The translations under genes and the position numbers were made by a program. DNA of 64,000 nt, taken from positions 434,001-498,000 of the forward strand of contig NBAY01000033.1 in assembly GCA_002794775.1 (NCBI GenBank). Reading direction: 5' to 3'. The notes under the pieces were generated by a model. It was given only the letters and a program-made list of their open reading frames with translations. It made no database searches and was not told the DNA's origin. Positions within the stretch are counted from its first letter, which is position 1, and each line of letters starts with the position of its first letter. The DNA is from Porodaedalea pini (taxonomy: Eukaryota; Basidiomycota; Agaricomycetes; Hymenochaetales; Hymenochaetaceae). Below are positions 1-12,309 of this stretch, piece by piece.

Positions 1-140
1 ATGACAGATATTTATGACTTCGGGTCCACAATCGATGCGTTATTTCTCGTGCATTCTCGACGGAAAGCCGTCGAAAGCCGCTTATTCTTATTTCTGTAAC
101 TTGCTGCGTTGACACGTCTTTCTTTGCTACCACCATCACC

Positions 141-1421
141 ATGTCTACCCCGAAAGTACTCATCTGCGGTGCGTGGCCCCCCTACTCATCGCCCAGGCTG
201 AGCGTGCTCATCAGCATGTACACAACTCGACAGGCGACATTGTCTGGGCCCATGATGAGACAAAGGAGCTCTTAGGCAGCATTGCGCAAGTCGTCGTGAG
301 TCCCGAAGCATATCGATTTGAGACAATAGAGATTGATTTATATGCGGCAAGGAAATGGACTCGAAATCCCGAGAAGAGTTTCTTGATGGCTTTAAACCCG
401 GCGGAAAGTACGCGGGAGCTGTGGGCATCTATCGACACAACGAGTCTTCGAAGCATATCGGCGTGTTCGATGCGGAGCTGATCAAAGGGCTTCCGGATTC
501 CGTAGGCTGGATAGCACACAACGGCGCGGGCTACGACCAGATCGACATCGCGGCTTGCAAAGCGAGAGGTAGCGGATGGATTTTTCTGTTTCATACAACA
601 CACTTCACTATCTAATCAAATGCATATCGTACAGGAATCGTCGTATCAAACACACCGGGCGCAGTCGATGACGCAACAGCAACGACCGCTCTCTACCTCA
701 CCATCTCTGCGCTCCGCCAATTCGCACGAGCGGAGCAGAATATCCGAGCCGGGCACTGGAAGGCCGGTCTTGCGCCCGCGCACGATCCTTCTTCCAAGAC
801 GCTTGCAATCCTCGGACTCGGTGGCATTGGTATTCGGCTTGTCGAACTCGTGCGTCCCTTCGGCATGCGCGTTCTTTACCACTCCCGGGTCCCGAATCCG
901 AAGGCACCGAAGGAGTGTGAGTACTTTCCAGTGGAGACGTTGGACGAGATGTACAAGCAGACGGACATTCTGAGCGTGCACGTCCCGTTGCGCAAGGAGA
1001 CGGAAGGCCTTGTTGGTGAGAAAGTTATTCGCGCACTAAAGCACGGGGCTGTGCTTGTGAACACGGCGCGCGGAAAGGTCGTAGATGAGGCGGCTATGAT
1101 TCGCGCACTCGAGGATGGACATGTGCGTTCTGTCTTCTACTCGCTAGGATTTCTCCCCCTTTCCTCCGTAACTCATTCGAACTCTCGCAGCTCTCCGCCG
1201 TTGGCCTGGACGTCTACCCGGACGAGCCATCCGTGAACCCCCGTCTTTTCGACTTCCCACAGGCGACGCTTCTCCCACATATGGGCACCGAAACCCAGGA
1301 ATCGCAACGCAAGATGGAAGTGCGCGCACTCTCTAACCTGCGGGGCTACCTCACAAAGGGCCAGGGCGATGACGTCGTGCCGGAGCTCGTCGGCATGCAG
1401 GCTAAACCTCTCACCAAATGA
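141..1421 (+). CDS. D-isomer-specific 2-hydroxyacid dehydrogenase (glyoxylate/hydroxypyruvate reductase type)
   Basis: NAD(P)-dependent oxidoreductase that interconverts 2-oxoacids and D-2-hydroxyacids, probably glyoxylate or hydroxypyruvate. I read five exons: 141-168, 234-295, 352-568, 635-1122 and 1191-1421, giving 341 residues with the frame kept across all four introns. The Rossmann motif GLGGIG lies near the middle of the protein (exon 4). The family's catalytic triad is visible: Arg in NTARGKVVDE, Glu in DVYPDEP and His in LLPHMGTET. The start MSTPKVLICG is preceded by an ACC-rich context. It converges on the mannanase gene. The substrate cannot be told from sequence alone; fungal paralogues act on glyoxylate, hydroxypyruvate or formate-related substrates, and the formate dehydrogenase signature was not seen. 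Confidence 0.9.
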
Positions 1422-1809
1422 TTTGCTAATAATGTTGATATCGTTATCGCAGGGAGATATTGCAGAAACGTATATTTATACACGCGTATAGAATACCTGA
1501 AAGGACGCATAAGGTTCGCAGCATTGTGCTATGTTGTATACGTGTTTCTTGGTTACACCTGTCTTTGCTGTTTTCGGGACCAAACTTTGTTGGATAATCG
1601 TCGTATACGCTGTGCGCAGAACCCTAATATCACCCTTGGTTAGAATATGTCACGAAGGCAGCACTGTATCTGTCTGGTCACCGACTAAACCATCGCAAAC
1701 AAGCCAATCCAGAACCTTGAACTTTGAACACGAATAAGGAGCACATGCCTCTGTCGACATCAACAGTAACGTACAAGCTAATGAAGGGAGGGGGATCAAT
1801 GAAGCGGTA
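1422..1809. other. convergent intergenic spacer
   Basis: 388 nt between the stops of the dehydrogenase (+) and the mannanase (-). AT-rich 3' flanks; no convincing gene or repeat seen. Confidence 0.6.
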
Positions 1810-3296
1810 TCAGCCCCTCGCCTTGAGCGCAGCCGCGGCGCTTTCCATCACAGGGTATACAGCGCCAGTAGGATACACGGCGAAGCCGTCGTTCGGCGAG
1901 TCGCCCGTCGAGAGCACAGAGCCCGCCTGCCAGATGAGATCGCCCGTGAGTCCCGAGGAGTCTACCTCAGACCACCACTGCTCGTAGGTGTCCACCTGGT
2001 TGTTCGTCACGCCGAATTCCTCTGTGGGGCGAGTCACTAGATGAGATTGGGATGAATAAAAGAAAGAGAAAAGCTACTGACCGAGAAGAACAGGTTTATT
2101 TGCGGCTGCTTGCGCCGTGGCGTGGTCAGCGATCCACTGTACGCCCCAGAGTGTCTCGTTGGCGGTCTGGCCCCACGACTGAGTGAGATTAGATTAGTGT
2201 ATTACTTTCATGGAGTCTTTAGTGATTACGGACCTCTGGGTAGGAGTGGAACGTGCCGAAGTCGAGCGTGTCGATCGAGAGGTTGTCGGTGAAGTTTATG
2301 CCGACGCCCGGTGCGTACGGGTACGTCGGTGGGTTGGCTTCTTCGAACCAACCCTCATCTATAATTTAATAGGAACATAAGCAAAGAGTCAATATGGCTA
2401 CAACGCAGCCCTGCTCACCGCCAATAGCGACGAGGTGATTGCTGTCGATACTCTTAATGTATGCGCTAATTGTTGACGCCCATGTCTTGATCGTCGAACC
2501 CGTCGTGTCGCATGCAGATGACGCTGTACCTGTCGAGCCAGAGCAGCTAAACAAATCAAAGCATGAGAACCTCGACTACGCGCCTCAAGGTCGAACATCA
2601 ACATCTCACCGCGGCTCATTCGCCAGTTCCCAAGCCATAATCGTCGAATTGCTTTCATACCGGCCGACGAAGTTGTTGATGTAGTTCTCATATGCCGCGA
2701 TGATCGTCTCGTCCGTGTAGAACGTGTCGTGCGTGCCGCCGGGATTGAGCTGCGAGACGTACACGTCCATGCCGCCGTAATCGGACCAGTTGTTCGTGAG
2801 TGCGACGATGAGCTTGAGCCCGTGCGCCTCTGCAGAGGCGACGACGGCGTCGAAACGCGAGATGCCGTTGGCACCCGTGTTGAACGTCGCGACGCCGTTC
2901 GTCCAGAGCTGGTAGTACGCGCCATAGTTCTGCACAGCGGTCACGTCGTTGAAGCCCCTGTCCAGTCCAGTCCAGTCCAGTCCAAACTAGTTAGAACGCG
3001 CAGATATAAAGGAAGCAAAAGCAAAAAAAACGAGCCTACCATGTCCGCACAACGGTGAGTCCGGCATTTGTGATGTCCGACAGCGCAGTGTCGATATCCG
3101 CGTCGATCTCCTGGGCAAGCCAGTACGCGTTCGTGCCTGCGACGACAAAGTCCGCCCCATCGAGCGTGAACTTCTGGCCCGACGCGCTGACGAAGCCCGA
3201 ACTCGCGCGGGTTTCGAACGCAGCGCCAAAGACGCGCGTGCAAGAGATGGAAAACAGAGCAAGAGCGAGAGCGACGAGCGCAGCAAGGCCCTTCAT
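1810..3296 (-). CDS. secreted mannan endo-1,4-beta-mannosidase, GH5 (subfamily 7 type)
   Basis: Hydrolyses beta-1,4-mannan or galactomannan outside the cell. Six exons (3296-3040, 2957-2610, 2546-2419, 2358-2234, 2178-2082, 2021-1810) sum to 388 residues. The N-terminus [18 protein letters not shown] is a signal peptide. The catalytic domain begins near [18 protein letters not shown]. The acid/base Glu lies in [10 protein letters not shown] and the nucleophile Glu in [11 protein letters not shown], both typical of GH5_7. WYPDEGW-like substrate-cleft residues are represented by DEGWFEE. There is no carbohydrate-binding module; the protein ends soon after the barrel. Intron 1 carries a (TCCAG)n tandem. 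A TATA element sits about 85 nt upstream of the ATG. Intact, so probably functional in plant-polymer breakdown. Confidence 0.93.
2960..2984. repeat. (TCCAG)5 microsatellite inside mannanase intron 1
   Basis: Five perfect TCCAG units lie within the 82-nt intron 2958-3039, next to its acceptor. Read on the gene's strand this is CTGGA repeated just before the cag acceptor. Confidence 0.9.
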
Positions 3297-3379
3297 TTTG
3301 ACGGATCTTTTCTTACTGCTGTTAGTACTAGGACACAGTTAGACGCGAGATGGGTCGTCCAGGGCATGGTGGCGCCAGG

Positions 3380-3389
3380 TTATATATAT
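3380..3389 (-). promoter_or_regulatory. probable TATA element of the mannanase gene
   Basis: TATATATAA-type sequence on the minus strand, about 85 nt before the mannanase ATG at 3296. Position fits a fungal core promoter. Confidence 0.5.
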
Positions 3390-3971
3390 GCAGGACCGCG
3401 TCTCGGGGGAAAGCTCGGGTTGCAGCGCGTATATTGGTGTCATAAACATAGAGGAAGGCCTCCTCATGACGCGGATCGCGCAGCAGGAAAGAGCACATGT
3501 TCTGCGACATATCCATATTTAATGGCGTGCTTCTCCGACGTTTTCCAGATAAGCTGGTCATGTATACAAGCTGCGCAGGCTGGAGACTTTTCAGAACAAG
3601 GCTGTGTTGTCGGATGATGTCCCAACGGTGAAAACTCGGGGGACTGGGTAATTGTTGCAGACAGTTCGTAGATGTTCTGGAAACATCGTTATTAGCTGCT
3701 GACACCGTAAATAGCTCGGTGAAGTGTTGGAATAGACCTGCAAGAGGTAAGCATTCAAGGTGGCAAGCAATTATAGATTAGACGCCCACTCGTGATCAAC
3801 CTCCAGCTTCGATTCAGACTTCCAAAAACGAACAGTCCCACAGTCGCTTTGAGATCGAGCAAGGTAATGGCTGCAAGAGCTCACAATATTACATGGATCC
3901 TACATATCTAATAAACAACGACAATTTCAGTTCTCTTTTTCTTCTTCCAATATTGCATTTTATTCTCTCGC
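3390..3971. other. intergenic region upstream of mannanase / downstream of IDO
   Basis: About 580 nt between the mannanase promoter and the IDO stop codon. Short frames here run into the promoter and show no family signature. Nothing else seen. Confidence 0.5.
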
Positions 3972-5535
3972 TTAGACCCTATCCAGTACAGCACCAGCAG
4001 TTCTGTCGCGCACACCTTTCAGAAAGGTCATCGCGTTCGTCCCACCTGTTCCCTTCTCCGTCGAGCTCTCTGCCTCTTCCACAGAAGGAGGTATGGGCGC
4101 GGGTGCAGCAGACTCTGATACGACGCGTTTCCCTGCCTCGACGCGCCTAGACGGACCAACAATATACATCGCAACAATGCGCAGATGCGAGTCGCGGAAG
4201 GCACGCAGTGCCTTTACAGCTGCGTTGTATGCTGCCAGCAGCTCCGGGTTTTGACCCTGTGCCGTCTCGGCGTCGACGAGTGCGCGTAAGGGCCGTGGGT
4301 TGGCAGCGAGGTGCCGCAGGAAGGCGCGGTGGTGGCGCGGCATGTAGTTCTGCATACGCGCGAGGAACGACTCACGGTTTTTTCCCCTTTCCGCCTTTGC
4401 TTCTTGCGTCTGGTTGGCGCTTGCCTCGTGAGCACTCGATGATGGGTCTGAGGGTGGTGCTGTTGAGGGGGCCGCGTGGCTGTCGACGCCGAGGAATGTG
4501 TCGATGGCATGCACCAGGCTGCTCTGACCGGCGCTCGGGCCATCCAATTCAAGATCCGTCGGGTGCTTCAGATGCTCATACTCCTCGTTACCAACGCCCT
4601 CGAACACCCACTTCCGCGCACCGTTCATCGAGTCCTGGCCCTTGAACCACGGGCGCACCTCATGGTAGAACACCTCAGGGTCACAGTCCGTACGCATCGT
4701 CATTAGCAACTCTGTCAGCCCGTCGATGACCCGCGCGAGGTGCTGCAGGTAGCGCGCAATGCGCCGGAGCGCGAGCGCGTCGCGCACAAACGCCTCGTCC
4801 ATAATCAACGACATAAGCGAGAGCGCTGTCGCCCCGCGTAGCTCTATATACGCTGGCACGAGGTAGAAATGTTCCTCCGAGCGGGTGGAAGAAAATGTCG
4901 TTTGGATGGCGAGGTTTCGGGCCGTTGGCAACGGCGAGTTGCCCTCCGGGACGTCCCGGTACTTCCAGTTGTACAGCACGTCATCGGAGTAGGTCAGAAT
5001 GGGCGGGAGAGCCATATAATTGGAGACCTCGAGGAGGGGTATCGAGATAGGTCGGGGTATGAGGATGGGAGACGTAGGGGAAAGTGTGTTGATGTAGAAG
5101 TGCATCATCCATGCGAGGACATGGTGTGCACGTCTCAGCGTGGTCTCCGAAGCCTTCAACTCTATGGTCGGAAGGACGGGAAGCTGAAGATTCATTAGGC
5201 TACCTGAAGCGAATCACGCCGACGTACTGGCAGCTCACCTCTCTTACTCGCCGTCTCCAATCCTCGTTCACTGCTTCGTCCGCAGGCGTCAGATCTTTCG
5301 CCTCACCAAGTTTCAGGCGCTTCGCAACCGCCTCCTCCAGCGCCTTCTCCCAGGGCTCCCACAGCGCAGGGAGCCGCGCGAGGGGTGGCTGCGGGGGCAT
5401 GAAGCCCGTCCGCGCGTCGACGTCGAAATCGTGGGCAGCGACGGTCGTTGTGTCCGGTACTCCCAAGGGCGGTCCAGCAACGGCGTCCGGACGCGGCAGC
5501 GAGAGGAAGTGCTGCGGCGGCGACGGCGATGACAT
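3972..5535 (-). CDS. BNA2: indoleamine 2,3-dioxygenase
   Basis: Haem dioxygenase that opens the indole ring of L-tryptophan to N-formylkynurenine, the first step of de novo NAD synthesis. Two exons, 5535-5239 and 5183-3972, are separated by a 55-nt intron (gtgagc...cttcag) and give 502 residues. The family N-terminal block TGFMPPQPPLARLP lies in exon 1. The signature block YMPRHHRAFLRHLAANPRP, with the proximal haem-ligand His region, lies in the C-terminal third, followed by AYNAAVKALRAFRDSHLRIV, which is strongly conserved in IDO. A low-complexity Ser/Ala/Thr-rich insert (SHAAPSTAPPSDPSSSAHE) precedes the signature, as in many fungal IDOs. The ATG at 5535 is chosen because upstream sequence shows no family similarity. 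Confidence 0.92.
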
Positions 5536-6629
5536 CGTATCTTGTAATGTCACTGATCCAGTTGTGCCTTTACTTTGGGGGGGAGCACGCTGCAACTTGT
5601 GCGGGTGACTGGAGCTCTCGGGCGGAACCAGACGGTAACAGAAATTCCGCGGATAAACTGCAAGTATGTGTGTGCAGATGTGCAAAGTGCCAGCAATGGG
5701 CGATGAGATCGCGGGTAGAAATTGGGGAGAGCTGAGGATTAAGAGCTGAGACCTTGGTAAGAGAGACTTTTTAAAAAGCATTCTCGGGCGATCGATCACA
5801 CCATCGGGAGACTTCGGCTTACGGACCATCGGATCCATGTAATTCCTTGCATTTTCGGGCTGCAGCAACTATTTGCAATTTGCAGAATTAAAACCTGCTT
5901 TCTTCGTAATATTAATCCATCGCGACTAGATAAATACCTGAGGAATTTTCAAGATATTTGAGACCAGTTGTCGCCCCCAGCTTGCGTGACGTCAGCGCGT
6001 TATCTTCGTATTGCACGCTTTCAAGTTGCTGGCCGGACCGCGAGGTGCTTTGAATCAGCTCCGACAGTACTAGTCATATGCATGGGCTTCCTTATCGTCT
6101 TTATCATCCTGGTAAAAACGATTATGAGCATGAGCAAGAATGATTGTGACGACTAGTCCAGGAGAACGCTCTGCTCAGTCAGACGCGATGCTCTCCGATT
6201 CGGTCTTGTGACTCGGGCCCTCTGCGCTATTTTGCACTCGTCAGAAATTAGAGCCGTTCCATTCGAGTAGTACTAGTCCGGCTTGAGAAACAGAATGCAC
6301 ACAGTACTAGTACACATCCCGAGTCGCATTGAATTGAGGTTTACGAAGCAATGAGGACCAAGGACTTGGGCAGTGACTACACAGCGGCTATGACCGGAAT
6401 ACAAAGTCAAGCACGTGATATGTATTCGCGTGACTTGCATCTGGCCTGCCAGTGTTTTGTTTGAATAAAAGCTCCAATTAAAAACACTTCCTGCCCATAA
6501 AAACAAACAAACAAACGGACGTACTTGCTTATTTGCAGTTCGTTTTTCCCAATAAGAACAGGCTCATCAAACTGGGTTGGAGATTCTTACACGGTGTAAT
6601 GAGCGTGCTCTTTCAGATGAATATACATA
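5536..6629. other. intergenic region, no gene recognised
   Basis: About 1.1 kb upstream of IDO, turning AT-rich to the right. Several copies of ACTAGT/AGTACTAGT words occur between 6060 and 6300, but no clean repeat unit or coding signal was found. Confidence 0.4.
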
Positions 6630-7871
6630 CAGTGTAATAGTACTCCTTGGGACACTGCACCATTTCTCCTTCATGTTTGAGTATTTTATTATGAAAAAAA
6701 TAAGGTAGCTTCTCATGAATGATACCTACATTCCCTAGAAGTTTGAAGAAATTTGGATGGAAATTAAAATTAGGAGAGGTCAATAAGTAGTAAAAATGCG
6801 AAAAATTAGCTGATAGTCAATTCATAAATTGTAAAATTTATTTTTTCAATCACTCCTCTGAGCCAGTGAAGGATATATCCATTGAATATATATACTAAGG
6901 TGCATATACATAAAATTTGGACACAAGTTTGCCTACTTGTTGAATTACAGAAAGGCAGATAATTCAAATGAGTGGTTGAGTGTGACAACTGCTGTGTCGA
7001 TCCACACATGCTCGTGTGTGTAAGGTAGGGAAAGTATAAACTCGACCAACCGTGACGCAACCCCACTTGCCTTATTGGGTGGCACACGGTGTCGAGCTCA
7101 ATTGCTTCAACACAACATCCCAAATGCATCTTTCATTCTCATAGAACTTTAGAGGACATCTGTGGCTACAGATGTATGGATTTATTTTTTCTGAATATTG
7201 AGTTTAGGGCTTACTATTTAAGGAAAAAAGTTGCTTTTGTCAAACACCATAGAATTGCATTTCTAGGCTTCTGGATACAACTCAGTTTTCTGGACTGAAT
7301 ATTTTGCCACTCCAAAGAAGGGAATATCTTATGTAATCATATAATTTGTAACATATTTGTCATGTGCCACATTTGGTAAGTTTGTCTGAACCTCAAAAGA
7401 ATCCCAATGAACTCTTCTTGATGCTTGTAAATGTATGCAAGAGCCTACAGGAGACAAGCTCAGTGAATTATGGAAAGAGTTTTTTAGAAGTTAGAAAGTT
7501 GACCTTGGCTCCTTCGAGATTTTTGCCGTTAGGGTCCTTCCAAATGGGGTAAATGCAGTGCTCAGGGACCGTGACAGTGATGTGACTTGGTTGGTCAAGT
7601 TTATACTTTCCCTACCTTAGGAGCACACAGTATATGCACCCATGTGACACTGTCACTTGGTGTCCCAAGGAGTTGCTTTTTGTGACAATTGGCTCTTTTC
7701 TTTCTTTCATCTATAACATTTTAATTTGACCACCACAGAGCCCAAATTTTTGCTTTAATATTGTACTATGTATCTGGTCTCCATTCATATTTTTTAAAGT
7801 AAAAAAAGTAATGTTTCTCAAGCTTCAGAGGCATAAGTTGAATTGGTGTCCCAAGGAGTACTATTACACTG
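6630..7871. mobile_element. 1.24-kb MITE with 26-bp terminal inverted repeats and TA target duplication
   Basis: The ends are perfect inverted repeats over 26 bp beginning CAGTGTAATAG (6630-6655 and 7846-7871), each flanked by TA (6628-6629 and 7872-7873). The CAGT-type tip plus TA duplication is what Tc1/mariner or pogo-type transposases leave. There is no transposase-like frame inside, so it is a non-autonomous element. It contains a second inverted-repeat element (7023-7617). Confidence 0.82.
7023..7617. mobile_element. inner MITE nested in the 1.24-kb MITE
   Basis: The blocks 7021-7051 and 7589-7619 are inverted repeats with one mismatch in 31 bp, beginning AGGTAGGGAAAGTATAAACT and flanked by TA on both sides. 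No coding capacity is recognised. It is most simply a second TA-inserting non-autonomous element within the outer MITE; it could instead be subterminal repeats of a single element. Confidence 0.6.
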
Positions 7872-7880
7872 TACACAGTA

Positions 7881-8647
7881 CAGACCCCTGACAAGTTTAT
7901 GCCGCCCCTGTTTTTTGTGTAATCCTAAAATTACTCCGCTATTTTTTATCTGCTGCCCTCGAAAAAATTCAGGCATACTTTATATACAATAAGTACTGTT
8001 CATGTGGAATTCGAGGATGATACATGAAGCATTGAGCTGGGGATGAGATTTGGGGGGTCTGAATATATGCACAAAAATGGTGCTTTTTTCGACACTTTTT
8101 AGCTCATATAAATTTATTGACACATACGAAAAATCTGAAAATATTACTGTGCATATATATAGGTGGAATATAGATGGTGTGAATTTATGGGATTTTTCAT
8201 GGCACTTGGTAAAGGGTAGCCAGGCTTCCAAGGTTTTGTGAACAAGAAATGGTCCATTTACAAGTAAAATCAGCAGATTTTTTCTCACAAAACCTTGGAA
8301 GCCTGGCTACCCTTTACCAAGTGCCATGAAAAATCCCATAAATTCACACCATCTATATTCCACCTATATATATGCACAGTAATATTTTCAGATTTTTCGT
8401 ATGTGTCAATAAATTTATATGAGCTAAAAAGTGTCGAAAAAAGCACCATTTTTGTGCATATATTCAGACCCCCCAAATCTCATCCCCAGCTCAATGCTTC
8501 ATGTATCATCCTCGAATTCCACATGAACAGTACTTATTGTATATAAAGTATGCCTGAATTTTTTCGAGGGCAGCAGATAAAAAATAGCGGAGTAATTTTA
8601 GGATTACACAAAAAACAGGGGCGGCATAAACTTTTGTCAGGGGTCTG
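7881..8647. mobile_element. 767-bp foldback (hairpin) MITE: two ~362-bp arms and a 43-nt loop
   Basis: Arm 7881-8241 is the reverse complement of 8285-8647 with essentially one 2-nt indel. The loop is 8242-8284. Both ends are CAGACCCCTGAC-type tips flanked by TA (7879-7880 and 8648-8649). The element starts 7 nt after the TA of the neighbouring MITE. Frames in the two arms encode identical peptides only because the DNA is a palindrome. A transcript across it would fold into a ~360-bp dsRNA, so it could feed an RNAi pathway (inference). Confidence 0.88.
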
Positions 8648-8859
8648 TACATGCTGGGTTCCAAAAGCTATCTCAGGCTGGCACGGAAGCTCTGCTTGCT
8701 GAAATTCCAGAGTGTCTGATTACGAGGTGCGAATTATGATCTTGAGGAGATAGGACATGACAAGCGCTTCCGAACGAAATATATGCTAGATCGCTCTGCG
8801 TTTTCCCTTCATGCATAACCACAAAAGTACAAAAAAAGCAAATATACAATATCATTCAT

Positions 8860-11059
8860 TCATCGCGCCTCTGCTACGTGTGCCTCATGCACATGCCCAT
8901 GCTTCCCCGTACTCTTCACCGATCCCGTCTCCTCATCCTCCACCTCCGCCTCATCCATCTCCTTCTCCCTATCCGAGTCGTCATTGTCATGATAACGACC
9001 ATGACCTACAAGCGACAGCTCAACAACCCTATCGCCAACCTCGTTCCACCGCTCGCTCCGCGCAGGGACGGGGAACGCCCTGTTGAGCAGCCAGTAGACT
9101 ACGGAGGACACGAGGAAGCCTGCGAAGAAATTTATGCTAGTGCCGAAAAAAAAGGATAAAATCAGTTTGCGCGGTTTGGAGGGGTAAGGGTAGGGATTTA
9201 AGATATTGCGATAGAAAAAAGGATGGGCACGCACTTGTAGATGTACTGCGCCCCGATGGGCACCTTGCGCCCCACAGCGCCTGCAAAGCCCACAACATTA
9301 ATCAATATCCCCGCAACATACGCCGCATACGCCCTCAAATTGACTCCGCAGACATAAAAATACGGGCCCTTCCTGCGTGCGCTATACAGCTCCTCCACCC
9401 TTAAATACCCCCTCCGCACCACATAATAATCGCAGATCAGGACCCCGGCAATGGAGGAGAGGAACACGGCGTAGCTGCTGAGGTACGTGGTGAACTGGTT
9501 CGACGAGCTGAGCAGGTTCCAAGGACACATCGCGAGCCCGATCGCCGCACACACGAACCCGCCGCGCCGGATGTTGAGGAAGCGCGGGAGCAGCGCGGTC
9601 ATGTCCGTGCCGGCTGAGACAGAATTCGCGGCGATGTTCGTGCCTAGCTGGGCGAGCGCAAAGGCGAAAGAGATGAAGAAGACGCCGGCGCGCGCGCCGT
9701 GCCCGCCGTCGTCAAGGAACCGGCCAAGGAGATCGAGCGGGCTCCAGATTGTGGACGAGTAGAGGACGGTGGAGGAGGACGAGACTATAATGCCGATGAA
9801 GGAGGTGAGTGCGAACCCAATAGGGATCGTGAAGAACTGCGGCCAGAGTGCGTCCCGTGGCTTTTTGGCGAAGCGCGTGAAGTCTGGATCGTTACTGTTA
9901 TCTCAGTTAGTTTGGAGTTTGAGGTCGAGAAGAAAGCTGACGTACACGATGAGAGTCGCAAAGTTCGCAATGGATGACATTGTTCCTTTTATCATCGCCC
10001 AAGCCAAGTCGCTCCCGTGGACTGTATTCGGCTGGTGGATGATCGGCCCAATGCCGTCTGCCCTGATTATAACCCAAATCTAAAGAAACATGAGCAGACG
10101 TTACTGGTTATGAAAGAGAGACGTACGAAGAACGCAATGCCGGCAGTCGGCACAACATATGCCTTGAATGTGAACAGATGTCTGATTTTGTGCACGGGGA
10201 ACTGCGTTCACGACGATCAACGTCAAATGCGTTACATCATACAAGCAGAGCATATAATCACGCACCCAAATGACTGGAAGACTCAGCAACCAAAAGATAA
10301 AGAAGCTAACGAAGTCGCGTGTGTTCGTCCCAGAGGATGCCGGAATACCGGAATGCAGATTCTCGAAGCTGGGCCAAATGCTCCGAATCATCAAGTAGAC
10401 ACAGGTACCTGTCGATAGTCAGCATGGCGCCGTTTCATCCGAGTACGGTTGAACACGATGCGCACCTCCGAGCCATGCCTGGACGCCATACCAGATGCAG
10501 GCCATCGCTGCACGGTTAAAGACAGGCCAGAGCGATCCCCAGATCCCGAATGAGGAGCGGCAGACGACTGGGAATCCAATGTGATACATCGCACCGATGC
10601 GGCCAGTCATGCAGATGAAAGACCCGGCGATGAAATAGCCAAGCCAGACGCTAAAGCGACGTTTTCCAAAATGTGAGTTTAGTATGCAGTGTAGATGTTA
10701 TTATTCGCGCGTACCAGATCCAAGACTGCCACCAAGACAAGCCTCCGACAATCATGGACGAGGAGATCATCCACGTATTCTGGTTATCGTTGAACATGTA
10801 TAATATTATGATGAAGAAAGTTAGACGCACGATATTGAACGAGTCAGCTATCCAAAATCCGACGAAATTCCACGCGCCCCACTGTCGACGCTCGGATTCA
10901 ACTAAAGAACCTCAGTCTCCGAGCGTTTGCACTATGAATAACTGTTAGCATACCGGGTTTCAGATCATGGTTGACGAGCATCAACTGGGAGGTCGTGAGG
11001 CCCGGCTCGTTATCTACGGCCAACCTGTCGGCCAGAGCAGAGAGCTTTGCCTTCGCCAT
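8860..11059 (-). CDS. NCS1-family nucleobase/allantoin permease (Fur type)
   Basis: Polytopic plasma-membrane proton symporter for uracil, allantoin, uridine or related substrates. The start [20 protein letters not shown] at 11059 is followed by many short introns. Recognisable blocks in order: [167 protein letters not shown] and a late TM before a charged His/Glu/Asp-rich cytosolic tail ([19 protein letters not shown]). Order and spacing match fungal NCS1 transporters with 12 TM helices. Exon borders were not all resolved. Substrate is unknown. Confidence 0.9.
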
Positions 11060-12309
11060 GATAGAAAGCAGTCGAACGCTTCTGCGGGCGTTACGGGACC
11101 GAACAGGAGCTCCACGCAAGCCAGTGGAATCGGATACTTATACGGGGGCGAGCGTCTGTTCTCTTATCTCTGCACGCGCATTTAGCTCTCTTATCTTTGA
11201 AAGAACATGTTGAAGCATCGGATCAGCTTGGAGCTCCTCCTACTTCTTCTTTGCATATCAAGACCTTCTTGATCAGGAATCGCTTAGCGCCACCCTTCCA
11301 TACACCATATGCGAGTTTCAACAACAGTTGACGACAGAGATTAAGAGCTTCAAATTGTCCTAGAGCCAGCAGCAAGACACCATGAACCAGAGAGTGCATC
11401 GCAACTCGATTCTCGCCATTCACTTCAGATCGTATATCATGGAAGAGCTTCAACAAGTTCAAGAGGTGCCAACTGAATTAGAACAAAACACTAGCAAATC
11501 GCGTGTCGGTCGAAAACGTGACGTTTCTCACGCCTCAATTTTGATGCTTATTTCAAAGATCACTACAATACATAGTACTACTCCGGGTCTATTCTCTTCA
11601 ACGATTGCCAAATACCCCTCACTGGTATAGATTATATATCTAAGCTAGGACAGCTCCTTACTAGCACACAGTCTCAAGGCTTTTTTCATACCAAATTAAA
11701 GTATCCTAACAAGTCAGCATTTGAACTAATCCCAGCCTGTTCATAAGTTATATAGGATGATTATCTGTCACCACATAGGCTCTTCCTGTCATTCACATAG
11801 TCTCTTCTTTTATGCCTCTCCTTTCACTTCCTTATAACCCTCTTTCTCCTTTACATTTTTGACATTGGTTGCTTTGTCAAACTTCTTGGATATCCTTCAG
11901 TACCATTCTCCCTTTTCATTCTCCCTTCATATTTTATCTTTTGTTCTCTTCAGATTATTCATCAATCTTTTTGAACTTGTCTTCACATGTGCATTTATAT
12001 ACTGAATTTTCCCTTGACACTTTGTCCTTCACTCATGCTCATTTCATCGTTTCTTCTCTCAGCTCAAGCTAGTCACTAGCCTTCCTACTCTCACTGTATC
12101 CAAAAGCTGATATCCAGCTGCTAGAGACAAATCTAAATAACTGGATCCCTCATGAAGTGAAAGCCATGTTCTCAAAGCATTGCTAAGGAGATCTCTCTTG
12201 ATGCACAATTGTCAGTGCCTCCTTTGAAGCAGCAATCAGTTTAAATAGGTATTCAGTCAGATCAAGGAAGCTATCAATGCAATGGAATTGATTCATTAGT
12301 ACTTTTCTA
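11060..12309. other. intergenic region between NCS1 gene and decayed WD40 gene
   Basis: About 1.25 kb, increasingly CpG-poor to the right. One minus-strand frame at 11223-11462 (ending KRFLIKKVLICKEEVGGAPS) looks somewhat protein-like and could be an exon or fragment of an unrecognised gene. No family was assigned. Confidence 0.3.

Noticed and set aside
8050..8476. Two identical 63-codon frames on opposite strands
   Set aside because: They lie in the two arms of the hairpin MITE and are identical because the DNA is palindromic; no protein family.
6630..8647. Possible transposase gene inside the MITE cluster
   Set aside because: No frame longer than about 100 codons and no DDE or helix-turn-helix motif; the elements are non-autonomous.
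11223..11462. 79-codon minus frame with protein-like composition
   Set aside because: No family match, no clear splice partners; kept only as a remark in the intergenic entry.
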